Shown here piece by piece: positions 6,633 to 13,910 of a stretch of DNA of 14,007 bases (position 1 is its first letter; every line of letters begins with the position of its first letter). The notes beneath the pieces are model-generated. The model was not told where the DNA came from. It did not search any database and was given only the letters and a program-made list of their open reading frames with translations. The stretch is taken from contig JAKACI010000015.1 of NCBI GenBank assembly GCA_021821565.1, positions 1 through 14,007 on the forward strand. The letters are read 5' to 3'. The position numbers and the translations under genes were made by a program. Source of the DNA: a bacterium. GTDB taxonomy: Bacteria > SZUA-79 > Acidulodesulfobacterales > Acidulodesulfobacteraceae.

Positions 6633-7472
6633 TTAAACCTTTTTAGATATTTGAAAAATTGCTATTTTTAGGACTTGCCAACATAATTTAGCCGTGTGCT
6701 CATCTGGATTAAACTGATTATGCGCTTGTTCGTAAGGGTGAATATAATTTCTGGAATCACGGAGAGCATGGCTATATTTTTTCGCATCTTCACCTAAAAA
6801 ACCTATTTCTTTTGCAACATCTATAAAATTACTTAGTGTCCATTCATGAAATGGCAAGGTTTTTCCGCTTTTATCTTTTGGACTTGCTTTTGCTACGTTA
6901 AATTTTTGTGGGTTATTCGTTGCAATCTCAAGCAATATACCCTCAAGCGTACTTCCGCAAAGAAAGATGGTTGCCAAAGCCGCTTTTAAATTTAAACACT
7001 TTTTTATCTCGTCAAGCCTTTGCTCTATTATACTTGTTATTGTTTCCTCAAGTTTCAATTGGTTTATTGAAACTTCTTCAAATTCTTTCTTTAAAAATTC
7101 ATCTTCTGTAATATTTTCTTTTTCTACTTGCTTTCCAAGCAGGTGATTACCTAATTCTTTACCCCTATCAATAAGATTTTTAGGAAAATCATTTTGCTGT
7201 AGGTTGTCAATTAAAATTTGATTTTCAATATATTCAATCAGTTTAACAATGGATTTACTAACTAAAAAATCATCCGCCACTTGCCAAAATCCTCTTATGT
7301 GATTCGCTTTTGATCCGCTTGCATAGTTATATTTCTCGTCATAAATATTGATCTTAACATCATCATTAAAAAATTCACCCATTGTTCTATCGGAAAAATT
7401 GAGAACATAACCTCCACCCATTTGAAAAAGTTTCTCTAATACTTGCTTGCCGTTTGTGGTTAAATTTGCCAT
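6633..7472 (-). CDS. HEPN-like protein embedded in the R-M operon, possible abortive-infection RNase
   Basis: The protein is 279 residues and soluble. The C-terminal all-helical domain (about 160-279) has the hallmarks of a HEPN domain: a helix with a conserved Glu (GSTLEGILLEIA, 173-184, with E177) and then RDSRNYIHP (238-246), which fits the catalytic R-[ND]-x5-H pattern with R238 and H245. The N-terminal domain (about 1-115) contains FFNDDVKINIYDEKY (34-48) and a SKANHIRGFW stretch (54-63). From memory this resembles N-terminal modules of AbiJ-type proteins, but I am not certain. A charged helical linker joins the domains. HEPN proteins of this sort are often RNases that cleave RNA when triggered. 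The gene lies 13 bases after the methyltransferase and 2 bases before the S gene, so it is an integral operon member. It may act as a backup toxin held in check by the R-M complex; that role is inference. Confidence 0.65.
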   Translation of the reverse strand: MANLTTNGKQVLEKLFQMGGGYVLNFSDRTMGEFFNDDVKINIYDEKYNYASGSKANHIRGFWQVADDFLVSKSIVKLIEYIENQILIDNLQQNDFPKNLIDRGKELGNHLLGKQVEKENITEDEFLKKEFEEVSINQLKLEETITSIIEQRLDEIKKCLNLKAALATIFLCGSTLEGILLEIATNNPQKFNVAKASPKDKSGKTLPFHEWTLSNFIDVAKEIGFLGEDAKKYSHALRDSRNYIHPYEQAHNQFNPDEHTAKLCWQVLKIAIFQISKKV

Positions 7473-7485
7473 ATTATAAAATAAT

Positions 7486-9534
7486 TTATTTCCAAAAACT
7501 TAATTTTTCACTCTTTGCCCACTCTATAAACTTTTCCGCCACGCCGTCAGGCAATTCTCCGTCGTGATTATGCAAGTCATGGTCAATAAGAAAATGACCG
7601 TTCTTATCAAGTTTTCGCTGACCGTTGCCGTTTTTAACATAAATATATTCGCCTGAATTGTCTTTGCCGGATTTTTCGGACACCGCAAAAAAAATAGGAT
7701 AGTCTTCTACTTTAAGACACAACTGTCCGGCTTTTGGATCGTCATTCCATTTCTGCACAAATAAAACGCTGGTTTTTGTCCCCGTATGGGGTTTAAAAGT
7801 ATTTACGTGCAGACCTACTACCGCTAAAATGCGTCCTCTTTCCGCTATATATTCGCGGATGTAGTTATCGGACGTGTTATTAAATCTACCTTGAGGTAAA
7901 ACAATAGCCATTCTCCCTCCAGGCTTTAAGAAATTAAGGTTTCTTTCAATAAATAAAATATCTCTGCCGACTTTTGGTTTCGGTTTATTTTTTTCGTTAT
8001 AGCCGAGTTCGTATTTATGAATTATACGGGATTCTTTAATATCGCCGGCAAAAGGCGGATTAGCCATCAGAATATCAAAATTAAATTCTTTATATGAGTT
8101 AGGATCTTTGCGCAACTTTTCGAGTCTTTTAAGTCCTGCCCCATATACATCATACCATTCTCTGCTGCCGATAGTTTCGTTCCACCGGTCATAGTCAAGG
8201 TCATTTAAATGCAAAACATTGGTATTGCCGTCTCCTGCTATTAGATTTAAGGTTCTGGCTACCCTGACGACCTTTTCGTCAAAGTCGATGCCGAAAATTT
8301 TTAATACATTTTCTTTCTCTTCTTCCGGAATATCGGCATTTTTAAAAAGATGACCTGTTATATGAAAAATAGTATGGACTGGAAATCCGCAGGAACCTGC
8401 TGCGGTATCAATCATATATTCCCCCGGTTTAGGATTAAGCATTTTAACGCACATATCTATAATATGACGCGGCGTAAAATATTGCCCTTTTTCTCCTTTT
8501 GCCGATTTACTTACTAAATATTCAAAGGCTTCGTCAATAATCTGCAAATTAGAATTAAAAAGCTTAATATCCTGCAAGCTGGAAATACAAATAGATAAAT
8601 GAGATGGAGAAAGCTGAATTTGACTTGCCTCGTCAAAAACGCCGGGCCATTTAAGCTTGGCTTCGTCAAATAATTTTTGGATTTTCTTTTTTAGTTCCGA
8701 TTCTGATTGACCTGTATTTCTGAATTCAAGAACTCTGGAAGCGGCATCGTCGTATTCTTTTAAAATTTCTTTTACTTTATCATAATCTCCAAGCTCTTCT
8801 TTGTTTAATTTGCCTTCAAGATAAATTTCAATGCGCATTTTATCTTTTTTGCTTTGAAGTTCGTCATATAATTTTGTAAAAATAAGTTTAAAGACTTCTT
8901 CAAAAACATCCACGCCGGCATTCGCCAAAACCTCGTCTTCCATTTCCTGAATAATAGATTTAAGCGATTTCCCCTCGTTCGGAATCTTGTCTTTGATAAT
9001 TAAATCTTTCAGCGTAAACCTTTCTTTTAAAATGTCCTCAAGCGTTTGGTCCGCTTTGGGAATATCCGTAATATCTTCGAAATAATTAGGGTCTTTGCGG
9101 TTGTAATGCGAAATCTGTCCGCCGTTTGTCCAAACGGCAATAGGCGCGCCGGTTGCATGAGTATATGAACGTAGCTGATCTTTTCCGTCTTGCAGTTTTG
9201 GTTTCTTAAGTTCAACGATGATATATTCAACAGTCGGACGGTCTTTATCAAAAATAACAATGTCGGCGGATTTTACTTCCCTGCCGAAATGAATCGGATG
9301 TTCAAGGGCAATTCTTTTTTTAGGATAGCCGTAGTCTTTAATGAGTTTCATTAAATAAAGCTGACGGACGACTTCTTCAGGCTTTAAAACAATTTCTTTA
9401 TCACGAATTATACATTTTACGTAAGGCTTACCGACTTTAACAACTATTTTTTGTTCAAGTTCGTCAACATAAGACTTATCAAATAGTGTAAAGCTGTAAT
9501 TTGTATCTTTGATAATGTTTAGGATGTTATTCAT
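7486..9534 (-). CDS. Fused PD-(D/E)xK nuclease / adenine-N6 methyltransferase (BcgI-like RM subunit)
   Basis: The protein is 682 residues. The N-terminal domain (about 20-165) is of the HsdR-N type, with E78, D91 in SADIVIFD, E108-L-K110 and the QLRSYTHATGAPIAVWTNG tail (120-138): a PD-(D/E)xK nuclease core. A helical region (about 190-320) leads into an HsdM-like methyltransferase: GQYFTPRHIIDM (350-361), SAM-binding motif I DTAAGSCGF (376-384), GIDFDE (415-420) and catalytic motif IV ANPPF (491-495). Ordinary HsdM is about 500 residues and lacks the nuclease. Ordinary HsdR carries the nuclease on a helicase, and none is encoded here. The combination with a separate S subunit matches BcgI-type enzymes, which methylate adenine and cut outside a bipartite site. 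Motif I has TAAGSCG in place of the usual PACGSGG, a substitution that still fits the loop. The ATG has no obvious Shine-Dalgarno. The upstream small membrane gene ends 58 bases before. Confidence 0.9.
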   Translation of the reverse strand: MNNILNIIKDTNYSFTLFDKSYVDELEQKIVVKVGKPYVKCIIRDKEIVLKPEEVVRQLYLMKLIKDYGYPKKRIALEHPIHFGREVKSADIVIFDKDRPTVEYIIVELKKPKLQDGKDQLRSYTHATGAPIAVWTNGGQISHYNRKDPNYFEDITDIPKADQTLEDILKERFTLKDLIIKDKIPNEGKSLKSIIQEMEDEVLANAGVDVFEEVFKLIFTKLYDELQSKKDKMRIEIYLEGKLNKEELGDYDKVKEILKEYDDAASRVLEFRNTGQSESELKKKIQKLFDEAKLKWPGVFDEASQIQLSPSHLSICISSLQDIKLFNSNLQIIDEAFEYLVSKSAKGEKGQYFTPRHIIDMCVKMLNPKPGEYMIDTAAGSCGFPVHTIFHITGHLFKNADIPEEEKENVLKIFGIDFDEKVVRVARTLNLIAGDGNTNVLHLNDLDYDRWNETIGSREWYDVYGAGLKRLEKLRKDPNSYKEFNFDILMANPPFAGDIKESRIIHKYELGYNEKNKPKPKVGRDILFIERNLNFLKPGGRMAIVLPQGRFNNTSDNYIREYIAERGRILAVVGLHVNTFKPHTGTKTSVLFVQKWNDDPKAGQLCLKVEDYPIFFAVSEKSGKDNSGEYIYVKNGNGQRKLDKNGHFLIDHDLHNHDGELPDGVAEKFIEWAKSEKLSFWK

Positions 9535-9592
9535 AGTTTTTAATTTATTAAATATCTAAATACTAATTTGTAGTAAATATCTTTTATTTTTG

Positions 9593-10210
9593 TTAAGTTA
9601 AGACCTTTAAATATATTATTATTCGTTTTGTCGTAGTGTAATTTCCTAATAATTCGTCTTTATTTTCTATCAAATTAATTTTATCTTTATTGTTAAACCA
9701 GTAAGAATATAAATTAATAATATCCCTTCCGGCATTTGAGTCAAGTTTATTATTACTTACAAGCAAATTGACTTTTTGTTCAAGAGACATAGCCGTTAAA
9801 TCCTGTTGTTTCTTAAAAAACGGCCACATGCCCAGCAACTTATCAATTTTACTTATTATTTCAATGTAATTAAAATAAATCTCATTAAATATAAAGTGTT
9901 TAATGAGATTTAAATTGGATTGCAATTCTGCCGTTTTATTTCCATCGAGTTTTTCGGATATATTTTCAACTTGTTTCTTATCTGATATATCAGGAGATTC
10001 ATCTTTTTTTTCATCAGATGATGTTTCCGGCATCACTATATTTTCATAATGAGATTTAGTTGAAATTCCAATGTCTCCAAATTTCAATTCTGTTATTTTT
10101 TCTAAAAAAACGTTGATACGTTTTCTAAAAATAATAACTACACCGATAGTTATTAATGGCCACGAAAAAATCGCTCTTATATATTCTATAATTAGAAGAG
10201 ATAGACTCAT
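9593..10210 (-). CDS. Small single-TM membrane-anchored protein heading the R-M operon
   Basis: The protein is 205 residues. A single hydrophobic segment near the N-terminus (about 5-28, SWPLITIGVVIIF) is followed by RKRINVFLEKITELKFGDIGIS (29-50), an arrangement common in small proteins anchored to the inner membrane with the soluble part in the cytosol. Residues 55-95 are an acidic, Ser-rich, probably disordered linker. The C-terminal half is helical and contains WPFFKKQQDL, but no catalytic motif. I do not recognise a defined family. GAGGAC 5 bases before the ATG gives a good ribosome binding site. It is the first gene of the defence operon and could tether the R-M complex, sense envelope damage, or act as an accessory factor. 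None of these roles is shown by the sequence. Confidence 0.6.
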   Translation of the reverse strand: MSLSLLIIEYIRAIFSWPLITIGVVIIFRKRINVFLEKITELKFGDIGISTKSHYENIVMPETSSDEKKDESPDISDKKQVENISEKLDGNKTAELQSNLNLIKHFIFNEIYFNYIEIISKIDKLLGMWPFFKKQQDLTAMSLEQKVNLLVSNNKLDSNAGRDIINLYSYWFNNKDKINLIENKDELLGNYTTTKRIIIYLKVLT

Positions 10211-10254
10211 AAAGTCCTCTTTTTTTACATTTTAAAATTAATTTTATTTTAAAT
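10211..10254 (-). promoter_or_regulatory. AT-rich leader of the R-M operon with a 14-bp palindrome
   Basis: Only about 44 bases separate the broken secreted-protein gene from the operon's first ATG. They include the exact palindrome TAAAATTAATTTTA at 10233-10246 and the ribosome binding site GAGG. The palindrome could be an operator, or the TAAAAT parts could serve as a -10 box. In A/T-only sequence this is weak evidence. Any separate promoter would have to overlap the end of the preceding gene. Confidence 0.25.
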
Positions 10255-10776
10255 TCAAAACCTCATCACCGCTTCTAACTTTATGCCGTTCAGCACATAT
10301 ACGAATACCGTCCCGACGTAAGCTCCGGTCTTTGCAATTATCCTATATCCGTAATAATTAGCCGTTGCTTTGCCGTATTGCCTTGCTTCCGCTATTACAT
10401 TATTTATAACAGGTTTGATACCGTTTGGCAAGTTATTCCATCCTGCCGGATTGGTATTTCTGACTTCGGCAATATTACCGTTGCATATCTTGTAATTTTA
10501 TATTGCCCAGTATGCCGGTTTCGGAAAGCCCTGCGTTCTGCGGATTATGCTTATAAGCTTACAACCTGACATAGTCGTTGTAATAGGTATGGCGTTATAG
10601 GTGTAAGCTCCGTAAGTGTAAATATAAGGACTGCCGGAATTATACACCCACATTGCGAGTTTATTAAAATTAGAATCTGATTTATTGTAAAGGATATTAA
10701 AAATACCGAAACCGTAAGCCATATTTGCGGAAAACAGGATAAGCGTAAATATAAATATTTTCAACATACTTTTCAT
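10255..10776 (-). pseudogene. Exported protein gene interrupted by an in-frame TAA
   Basis: The first 92 codons encode a clear signal peptide (KIFIFTLILFSANMAYG, cleavage near residue 22) and a mature part with aromatic and small polar residues (AMWVYNSGSPYIYTYGAY). The chain ends PAYWAI at a TAA (10500..10498). The same frame then continues for 80 codons that are plainly coding (NYKICNGNIAEVRNTNPAGW, then NGIKPVINNVIAEARQYGKA) to a TGA at 10257..10255. One base change from a sense codon would restore a 173-residue secreted protein. AGAAGGAAG stands 7 bases before the ATG. I do not recognise the family. It begins 41 bases after the WG-repeat gene, so the two probably form one operon. The gene is probably a recent pseudogene; a sequencing error or stop read-through are the alternatives. 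Confidence 0.65.
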
Positions 10777-10817
10777 AATAATACTTCCTTCTTATTCCTT
10801 ATTTTTTAAAACACTAT

Positions 10818-11888
10818 CTAATATTGTATTTTAAATGGTTCGTTTATTTTTATCGGTATGACTGATTTACCTTTTCTATTTATAAAACACCAAACGCCAT
10901 TATATTTTTCAACATATGCTAATCCGTTATTGAAACTATAAGCATATTTAAATTTAGCAGGGATAACTAATATGCCTTTTTTATTTATGTAGCCCCATTT
11001 ATTTTTTATTTCGACAGCCGCCAGACCTTCATGAAAACTATTAGCATTGTTATTAAATTTAGCAGGGATAACTAATATGCCTTTTTTATTTATATAACCA
11101 TTTTTTGTAAACTTGGCATTAATCGCAATAACCGATAGTCCATCATGAAAATTACCAGCAGAATAAAATTTAGGACTAATTACCCAATCACCGCTCTTAT
11201 TAATAAAACCGTATTTTTGATTTATTTCAACCATAGAAATCCCATCGGAAAACCAGTAAGCATCTTCAAATTTATAAGGTATTACCAGAACTCCTTTTTT
11301 ATTTATATAACCCCATTTATTTTTTAATTGAACTGCAGACAGTCCTTCGGAGAATTTATGCGCATCTTTGAATACTGGAGGAATAGCCCATTTCCCTTTT
11401 GTATTTATATAGCCAAACATATCTCTTATAGGGTAGTTATTCTTCAATGCTACAAGCAGTTCATTATGAAAACAACTGGAAGGTGATATGTTTGAATTCA
11501 AATGTAGAATAGTTGCGCCATTTTTATTTATTAGTTTATGACCCATTATTCCTAATCCGTTGTTACAAAAAAAGGGGGCATCATAGTAATTACCGTGATA
11601 ACTTAATACAGCAACCCCTTTATTATTTATATAAACGGCATAGTTTTTATCTATTTGTATTTGCGCTAATCCGCCGCTAAAATACGGAGCGATTGATTGT
11701 ATGTGTTTTTGCATAATTTTATTATATTTAACTGTTATAGCATTGCTGTTATTTGGTGCATAATTATTATCTCTAACTAAATAAGTCACTCCGTTACTGT
11801 TTGTATATAAGAAAACTTTCGCATATGCGCTACCTGCGTAAAATATAAAAATAAATACAGTAAAAACAATAAATAATCTTTTAAACAC
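10818..11888 (-). CDS. Exported WG-repeat protein
   Basis: The protein is 356 residues from a GTG start at 11888, chosen because AAGGAG lies exactly 6 bases upstream and because it yields a textbook signal peptide (FKRLFIVFTVFIFIFYAGSA, cleavage after AYA near residue 23). An ATG nine codons earlier has no ribosome binding site. The mature chain holds about eight WG-type beta repeats of roughly 35 residues with the pattern GYINKKGxxVIPxKF, then A-x-x-F-x-x-GL-x-x-V. They are best preserved from about residue 160 to the end and more divergent before that. WG repeats form beta-rich surfaces and usually act in binding. Here the location is periplasmic or extracellular and the ligand is unknown. 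Two neighbouring repeats share 41 identical bases (10948-10988 and 11053-11093), a sign of recent repeat duplication or conversion. Confidence 0.87.
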   Translation of the reverse strand: MFKRLFIVFTVFIFIFYAGSAYAKVFLYTNSNGVTYLVRDNNYAPNNSNAITVKYNKIMQKHIQSIAPYFSGGLAQIQIDKNYAVYINNKGVAVLSYHGNYYDAPFFCNNGLGIMGHKLINKNGATILHLNSNISPSSCFHNELLVALKNNYPIRDMFGYINTKGKWAIPPVFKDAHKFSEGLSAVQLKNKWGYINKKGVLVIPYKFEDAYWFSDGISMVEINQKYGFINKSGDWVISPKFYSAGNFHDGLSVIAINAKFTKNGYINKKGILVIPAKFNNNANSFHEGLAAVEIKNKWGYINKKGILVIPAKFKYAYSFNNGLAYVEKYNGVWCFINRKGKSVIPIKINEPFKIQY

Positions 11889-11930
11889 GGCATACTCCTT
11901 AAGTTTATATTTCAATTCAAATATTTAATT

Positions 11931-12083
11931 TTATTTAGTATAAACATTTAACCCGATTTTGACTTCTTCTTTGACAGCGGATATTATCACAGTGTATTTA
12001 ATTACAGCTAACATTACCTCAAAATTCTCCAAACTTTTTACAAATGTAAACTTGGCTATTTCTCCCTGAACATAAAAAATGTT
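11931..12083 (-). other. Possible coding remnant between hydrolase and WG-repeat gene
   Basis: Directly after the hydrolase stop, in the same frame, an open stretch of about 50 codons runs to a TAA at 11933..11931. It includes VQGEIAKFTFVKSLENFEV and, from an ATG at 12014, a 27-residue peptide beginning MLAVIKYTVIISAVKEEVKI. It has no good start or ribosome binding site and matches no family I know. It may be the tail of a former gene or chance. Confidence 0.2.
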
Positions 12084-12719
12084 TTACGCTAAATATAGAT
12101 TCATATCCCGTTCATCATCAATTGTCGTACTTCTACCGTGACCGGAAAAGACCGTGGTTTTACCAGGCAGGCGAAACAACCGTGACTTAACGGAGTCTAC
12201 CAGCATATCGTAGCCTCCAGTATCGAGGCCTGGTCGGTCACATCGCCCCACAGTTCTGTAAAATAAAGTGTCACCAGTGAAGACCGTTTCTTCTTCCGGC
12301 AAGTAGACACATACTCCGCCTAACGTGTGGCCTGGCGTGTGGATAATTTCAAAACCAAAGCCTTGGATTTGGATAGCGCCTGAGTTTAGATGCTCAAATT
12401 TTATGGGGTTGGAGATACCTGGCGTGTGTAGAATCGCGGCCCAGTGGGTTGCGCTCATAGATAGTTCAACATCATCGTCATGAATATGGAGCGGTATCGA
12501 GTATTTTTCACTAAAATACTTGGCACCACCCACATGGTCTAAATGGCCGTGAGTAGCCAGAAGAGCAACTGGCTGGAGATTGTTGCGCTGTATAATATCT
12601 TCGTCAATAACCGCAGGATCTTCCCCCGGATCTATCAACACACATCGCGACATTTCATCTGATATTATGTAACAGTTTACCTGCCATTTCCCGACTGTAA
12701 TACTACGAATATTTTTCAT
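12084..12719 (-). CDS. MBL-fold metallohydrolase (glyoxalase II-like)
   Basis: The protein is 211 residues, complete and soluble. It shows the full metallo-beta-lactamase metal-binding set: THGHLDH at 56-62 (H57, H59, D61, H62), H131 in HTPGHTLGG, D150 in FTGDTLF and H194 in FSGHG. With Y/N-C-Y near the N-terminus and the GRCDRPG loop (158-164), this is the short hydroxyacylglutathione hydrolase-like group, which binds two metal ions and hydrolyses thioesters or related compounds. The true substrate cannot be told without the C-terminal glutathione-binding domain of real GloB, which is absent. GAGAG precedes the ATG by about 7 bases. Base composition is striking: hand counting gives 63 G+C in 120 (12121-12240) against 21 in 120 just upstream (12721-12840), so it was probably acquired from a less AT-rich genome. 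Confidence 0.92.
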   Translation of the reverse strand: MKNIRSITVGKWQVNCYIISDEMSRCVLIDPGEDPAVIDEDIIQRNNLQPVALLATHGHLDHVGGAKYFSEKYSIPLHIHDDDVELSMSATHWAAILHTPGISNPIKFEHLNSGAIQIQGFGFEIIHTPGHTLGGVCVYLPEEETVFTGDTLFYRTVGRCDRPGLDTGGYDMLVDSVKSRLFRLPGKTTVFSGHGRSTTIDDERDMNLYLA

Positions 12720-13063
12720 TTAATTACTCTCTTGAATTTATTTTTTTATTATTCTAACAGATTTATTTAATTTTTTCTTTGAAATATCAAAATGAGGAAT
12801 AAGCATTAAATCTTTTTTAAAAGATTTTGCTTTATTTCGTCTTAGATCTTTTTTAACATATTTTTCTATTACTTTTTGAATATCCATAGTAGAGTTAATT
12901 AAATCCGTATTAAATTCAAATTTATTGCAATTAATTATATATTTATTTATTTTTTAAATTAAAAAATCTAAAAAGTAGAGGCACATACATAATGTTAGTC
13001 AGCATTTTCGGTTTAAAAAATTATAACAAAATTTATTAACTACTATAAGTATCAATTTTAATC
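12720..13063. other. AT-rich spacer, at most one doubtful small frame
   Basis: This gap upstream of the hydrolase gene is extremely AT-rich. Apart from the 49-residue minus-strand frame listed separately, I find no coding sequence, repeat or convincing promoter in it. The hydrolase promoter, if it has its own, should lie between 12720 and about 12800. Confidence 0.5.
12738..12887 (-). CDS. Doubtful small basic protein, 49 residues
   Basis: An ATG at 12887 opens MDIQKVIEKYVKKDLRRNKA, followed by a Lys-rich tail that includes DLMLIPHFDIS, ending at TAA 12740..12738. It is helical at the N-terminus and strongly basic. There is no Shine-Dalgarno before the ATG and Lys codons are expected in such AT-rich DNA, so chance is a serious alternative. 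If real it could be a small DNA-binding or antitoxin-like protein, but nothing proves that. Confidence 0.25.
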   Translation of the reverse strand: MDIQKVIEKYVKKDLRRNKAKSFKKDLMLIPHFDISKKKLNKSVRIIKK

Positions 13064-13593
13064 TCAATGCATCATATTTGTTTTCTGCATTTTTTGTTTA
13101 TGTATCATCTGCATTTTTTTCATCCAGTTTATTTTAGCAAGTCTATGATATAACGATTGTTGCGAAGGATAAAGAACGCGGTAAGCTTTTATATGAAAAG
13201 GTATCATTTCGTATCCAAGGTACGTTTCTGCACTTCCGACGGCTTTAACGTCGCTAATCAATTTAGTTATGCTTGGATTATTCTGCTTTGCGTCTATTTT
13301 ATATTGTTTTAATGCTTTTTTAAGCTTCACAACTCCTTTTATAGTGTCAGGCGTCATTTCTGTGATAAGCTTTTTTTCCTGTTTAATCTGCGAAGAATTG
13401 AGATTAAAAGCTTTAGCATGCGTTAAAATCCAATTCGGATCTGGATGAAATCTGCGGAAAATATGAGGGAATCCTAAAGAATGATGAGCAAAAAATGTTT
13501 TCATTTTTATAGTCTTAGCATTTGACTTAACAGCATTAAAGCCTAAAAAAAAATTAACAACATTAATGTAAATAATACAGCTTTTTTAATCAT
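13064..13593 (-). pseudogene. Spy/CpxP-like periplasmic protein, frameshifted in a T9 tract
   Basis: An ATG at 13593, with GAGG 8 bases upstream, begins a signal peptide MIKKAVLFTLMLLIFF that runs into TAG at 13545..13543. The sequence just beyond, in the frame one base off, reads L-G-F-N-A-V-K-S-N-A, completing the signal peptide. It then enters a 146-residue mature part from MKTFFAHHSLGF to the TAA at 13064. The slip falls in nine T on this strand (13553..13545); ten would restore one 176-residue protein. The mature part is helical and His/Met/Lys-rich, with ILTHAKAFNLNSSQIKQEKK and VLYPSQQSLYHRLAKI, two segments like the LTxxQ motifs of the Spy/CpxP family of stress-induced periplasmic chaperones. 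The Met/His-rich tail could bind metal. The alternative ATG at 13504 would make a cytosolic product without a ribosome binding site. Confidence 0.6.
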
Positions 13594-13693
13594 GCAACTA
13601 ACCTCACGTTTAAATAATTATTGTTAATTTATATTTAATTAAATTTTTATAGGTCTTTATAAGTATCTCTATAACTATTTAATTTGTTCAATC

Positions 13694-13742
13694 TATAAAG
13701 TGTTATCAGTTTAGCGGATAGTTTTGCCATCAACACTTTATA
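13694..13742. repeat. 11-bp perfect inverted repeat with 27-base loop
   Basis: TATAAAGTGTT (13694-13704) pairs exactly with AACACTTTATA (13732-13742). The loop is distinctly less AT-rich and contains TTAGCGGATAG. On the plus strand the right arm is followed by TTTTT, so it could be a weak terminator for transcription coming from the left. It could equally be a protein-binding site or the relic of a small mobile element. Confidence 0.4.
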
Positions 13743-13910
13743 TTTTTGGGTTTAAATGGTAGTTTTTTAAATAAATTTATATCTATAATTTTTAAAATAT
13801 TTTCCGTCACATAAAAGATTTTCTTCTATTTTTTTTATTATTACTTCACTGTTAATGGTTTTCTATTGCCTTTTTAAATATACCGTTTAAATGCTCTAAA
13901 ATGCGTTGAA

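Noticed and set aside
9027..9260. 77-codon minus-strand frame in the methyltransferase gene
   Set aside because: It overlaps the nuclease domain in another frame, and the in-frame catalytic motifs show which frame is real.
7486..9534. Classical Type I HsdM
   Set aside because: It is about 180 residues longer, with a PD-(D/E)xK domain at the N-terminus, and no HsdR gene accompanies it.
11888..11915. Upstream ATG start for the WG-repeat gene
   Set aside because: It has no ribosome binding site and would add charged residues before the signal peptide; the GTG at 11888 has AAGGAG 6 bases upstream.
12084..12719. True glyoxalase II (GloB)
   Set aside because: It lacks the C-terminal substrate-binding domain; only the general MBL hydrolase assignment is safe.
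13064..13504. Intact cytosolic 146-residue protein
   Set aside because: The sequence immediately upstream, with one extra T, encodes a complete signal peptide and has a ribosome binding site, so this ATG is an internal codon.
13705..13731. Transposase fragment reading D-G-K-T-I-R in the stem-loop
   Set aside because: It is only a few codons ending at a stop, and chance similarity cannot be excluded.
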